DNA of 64,000 nt, taken from Hamiltosporidium tvaerminnensis (Eukaryota; Microsporidia; Dubosqiidae). The stretch covers positions 403,001 through 467,000 of the forward strand of contig CM061251.1 of assembly GCA_022605425.2 (NCBI GenBank). The letters run 5' to 3'. Made by a program: the position numbers and the translations under genes. Shown one piece after another: positions 61,765 to 64,000 of this stretch (positions are counted from its first letter, which is position 1; every line of letters starts with the position of its first letter). The notes beneath the pieces are model-generated. The model was not told where the DNA came from. It did not search any database and saw only the letters and a list, made by a program, of their open reading frames with translations.

Positions 61765-62492
61765 ACCAGTGGAGGAAAAATAACTACATAAAAATCTTTC
61801 TGCTTGGCAATGAGTGTGTGAAAGTAGTGTGAGGATCATTGTTTGGATTTTCTGTGGAAATACAACCACACTACATCTTCGGTTGTTCCATGGGAGTTGT
61901 TATGAGGAGGAGGGGTCTAAGAAATGACGAAACTTTTTCTACAAATTTATTTGTAGTTTTTTATGTAACTAGATTGGAGACTGCAGCTGAATTCGTAAGT
62001 ATTATCATATAAAAGCATAGAAACCTAACCTTGCTCACCCGGGTTTGAAGACTTTGCGCCTGGGAGATACAAAACTAAAAACCATTAGAAGCCAAGAAAG
62101 CTAAGTAGCAGGTTATATCTGTTAGTATGACATTGCACTGTCTAGGTAGACCCCATGTAAATCTCTGAAATATATCTTAGCTAAAAGTTGTTGGGTTCAG
62201 AAAGTGTAGAGTAGGTGGAAATGCTGCAAAGTCTTGAGGAGCTCAGGGTGGGCTTCGGCCTTTTATCACACTCAATGCAACTAACATTAACGAACTCCGG
62301 GCAACTGCCTTACCTATTAATTAGGCTCTATATACCTGATAGATGAAAGGCTTTGGAACGTAGGTATCGCAGGGGGTATGATGGTGTATTGGGGGAGCAG
62401 TTATTTATGTTAAACCTAGACATGCGTTAATGTAATGAAAACAAATATAACACTTGTCACTATTATAAAAAGATGTTATACCTATAAATAAA
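61765..62492 (+). repeat. Repeat A, full-length copy
   Basis: Begins GTGGAGGAAAAATAACTACA and ends CTATAAATAAAGTTTTATT. Carries TTTCTGCTTGGCAATGAGTG, GGTTGTTCCATGGGAGTTGT, the hairpin CTACAAA-TTTA-TTTGTAG (61940-61957), CTAAGTAGCAGGTTATATC, CATTGCACTGTCTAGG, GTGGGCTTCGGCC and GCAGTTATTTATGTTAAACC. Very close to the copy at 16145, so the family was active, or under exchange, relatively recently. Confidence 0.92.
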
Positions 62493-64000
62493 GTTTTATT
62501 TTGTCTTATCTATTACAATTTCTAAATGAAATATTTAACTATCATTTCACAGCAATATAGATATATCGCTACTTACATTTAATGTTTAGGCCAACCCCCT
62601 GGATATCAATTCTATTGTTTTTTAGCCATGTTGTACAAGAAAACAGATCGGTAGGCTCGGAATATATATTTGCAATATATACAAGGTAACTTTTGGCTAT
62701 TACCAATAACATCCTTTGACGGATTTAAAATGGGTTTTGAAATCATAGAATATTTATTTGCAGAGTAAATAATTTTTTTATGGTTTTATACTACTTGCTT
62801 AAGAATATGATATCATCTGTGGAAGATTTGAGTAAAAAATTGCTTTTATATTGCAGGTTGTTTTGAAACATTATGATTTGTCAAAGTTTATATCGTACAG
62901 TGAAAATCTTGAATTATTTATTTTTCTTATTGTGATTTTTTGTTATAAATTATAATTTAATTTATATCAAAATTAAAGAATTAAATTTGCATTCCAGAAT
63001 TATTATGATTTTTAATCGTAAAGTAATGGATAAATTTTTACCAATATGTAATATAATTTAGTGCTTTGCTTATCTATTGTGCTATAGATTTTTAGAAATG
63101 TAATTCTATGACATACAAAAGCCTACCAGTATTTTTCAATTTGTTATTTTGATCAAGAACCTCAAGATATTTCTTGTAATTTAATCACACATCAAATTTT
63201 CAAATGATGAGTTGAAATTTTTTTGAGCATCATATCAAGTTTATATTGCTATGAAATAACATATAAAGTCACGCTAGTAAATTTTTGAACTAAGGCGTAG
63301 CAAAAAACGAATATTTTTTCATATGATATATTTAATAAAATTAGATTTAAGTTTATACAATTTGAAAATGATTTTTTTACACTTCGAAGAGCTATTTTAA
63401 AATTTTCTATGCTATAAATTAATAAATGCCACTTTTTGTGTTAAAAAACGATGTAGATCTAAATACATTGAATAATAGTGTTTTAAATATGAAGTAAGTA
63501 ATTACTACTTTTCAGTTAGTTGAAACATGTTGAGCAATAATGTATAGGTCGCGATTGAGAGATTTTGGCTTTTAACTTTTTATAAATCATCTAATATGAC
63601 GAAGTTCTTAAAATATATATTTGTAAAATGTTTTGAGTACGAAAATTTCACTAGTGTCAAATTAAAAACTCAATGTCACACTAATCAAATTTTATGAAAA
63701 GAAGTCAAATAGGTATATGTTCTTTACCATCTTACGTAAAACATGAGTTTATAATTTTTTAACAAAAGTTAATATTTTAAGATGATTTGTATTATACATT
63801 TAGACATCGTAACAAATATATCATTTTATATATAACAATTTTGCAATTAACAATTGAAACTTTTAAATTGACTTTTTGACTTTTAAATTTATAATATATA
63901 GAACTTAAATTTAAGATGCATTTGAACAATCTTTTAATAAAATTTTACATTATGTATTTGATTTTTATAGTATATTTTATATTTTTTTTTAAAAATATGT
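62493..64000. other. AT-rich DNA to the window end, no gene seen
   Basis: No open frame, RNA gene or repeat copy recognised. Confidence 0.6.

Overview
The window looks like a gene-poor, very AT-rich piece of a microsporidian nuclear genome. Three things point there. First, there is an intronless, short-form translation elongation factor 1-alpha (minus strand, 7519-8949) with microsporidian-like features: a MATAFRRAINMCVIGHVDSGKS-type start and a Lys-rich tail. Second, runs of C lie directly before the start codons of three of the five protein genes, the CCC-type signal described for microsporidian promoters. Third, there are two short secretory-pathway mannosyltransferases of the KRE2/MNT1 (GT15) family. 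No genus is assigned; the low gene density and large repeat load would suit one of the expanded microsporidian genomes.

Layout. 1-481: 78-bp satellite cut by the window edge. 2307-5240: two tandem paralogous GT15 genes. 5990-6720: a copy of a ~0.73-kb interspersed repeat, here called repeat A. 7519-8949: EF-1alpha (minus), flanked by low-complexity DNA including a purine-only satellite at 9424-9730. 10300-12180: 5'-truncated dead non-LTR retrotransposon. 12215-13100: copy of a second repeat (repeat B). 13831-15255: uncharacterised 474-residue protein whose 3' end is tandemly triplicated past the stop codon. 16145-16880: repeat A. 22541-24065: repeat A (minus), apparently split by a ~0.8-kb element with inverted ends. 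24066-24250: GC-richer fragment resembling the leader of an invertebrate LINE. 24664-26098: membrane-anchored protein of ~31 decapeptide repeats of the [10 protein letters not shown] type, broken by a frameshift in poly-A tracts. 26930-30470: the longest copy of the non-LTR retrotransposon, with reverse transcriptase, CCHC finger and C-terminal restriction-like endonuclease, frameshifted many times. 32101-33882: a segment bounded by diverged inverted repeats. 33915-34745: third retrotransposon copy (minus, 3' end only). From 34.8 kb to the end I see no credible gene, only repeat A and B relics at 44.6-46.3, 58.6-59.0 and 61.77-62.49 kb.

The protein genes do not form an operon or pathway, apart from the tandem mannosyltransferase pair. 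Most of the recognisable non-genic content is satellites, dead retrotransposon copies and two repeat families, sometimes nested or abutting. No tRNA, rRNA, CRISPR array or spliceosomal intron was seen. All similarity statements come from reading by eye; no search or alignment program was run.
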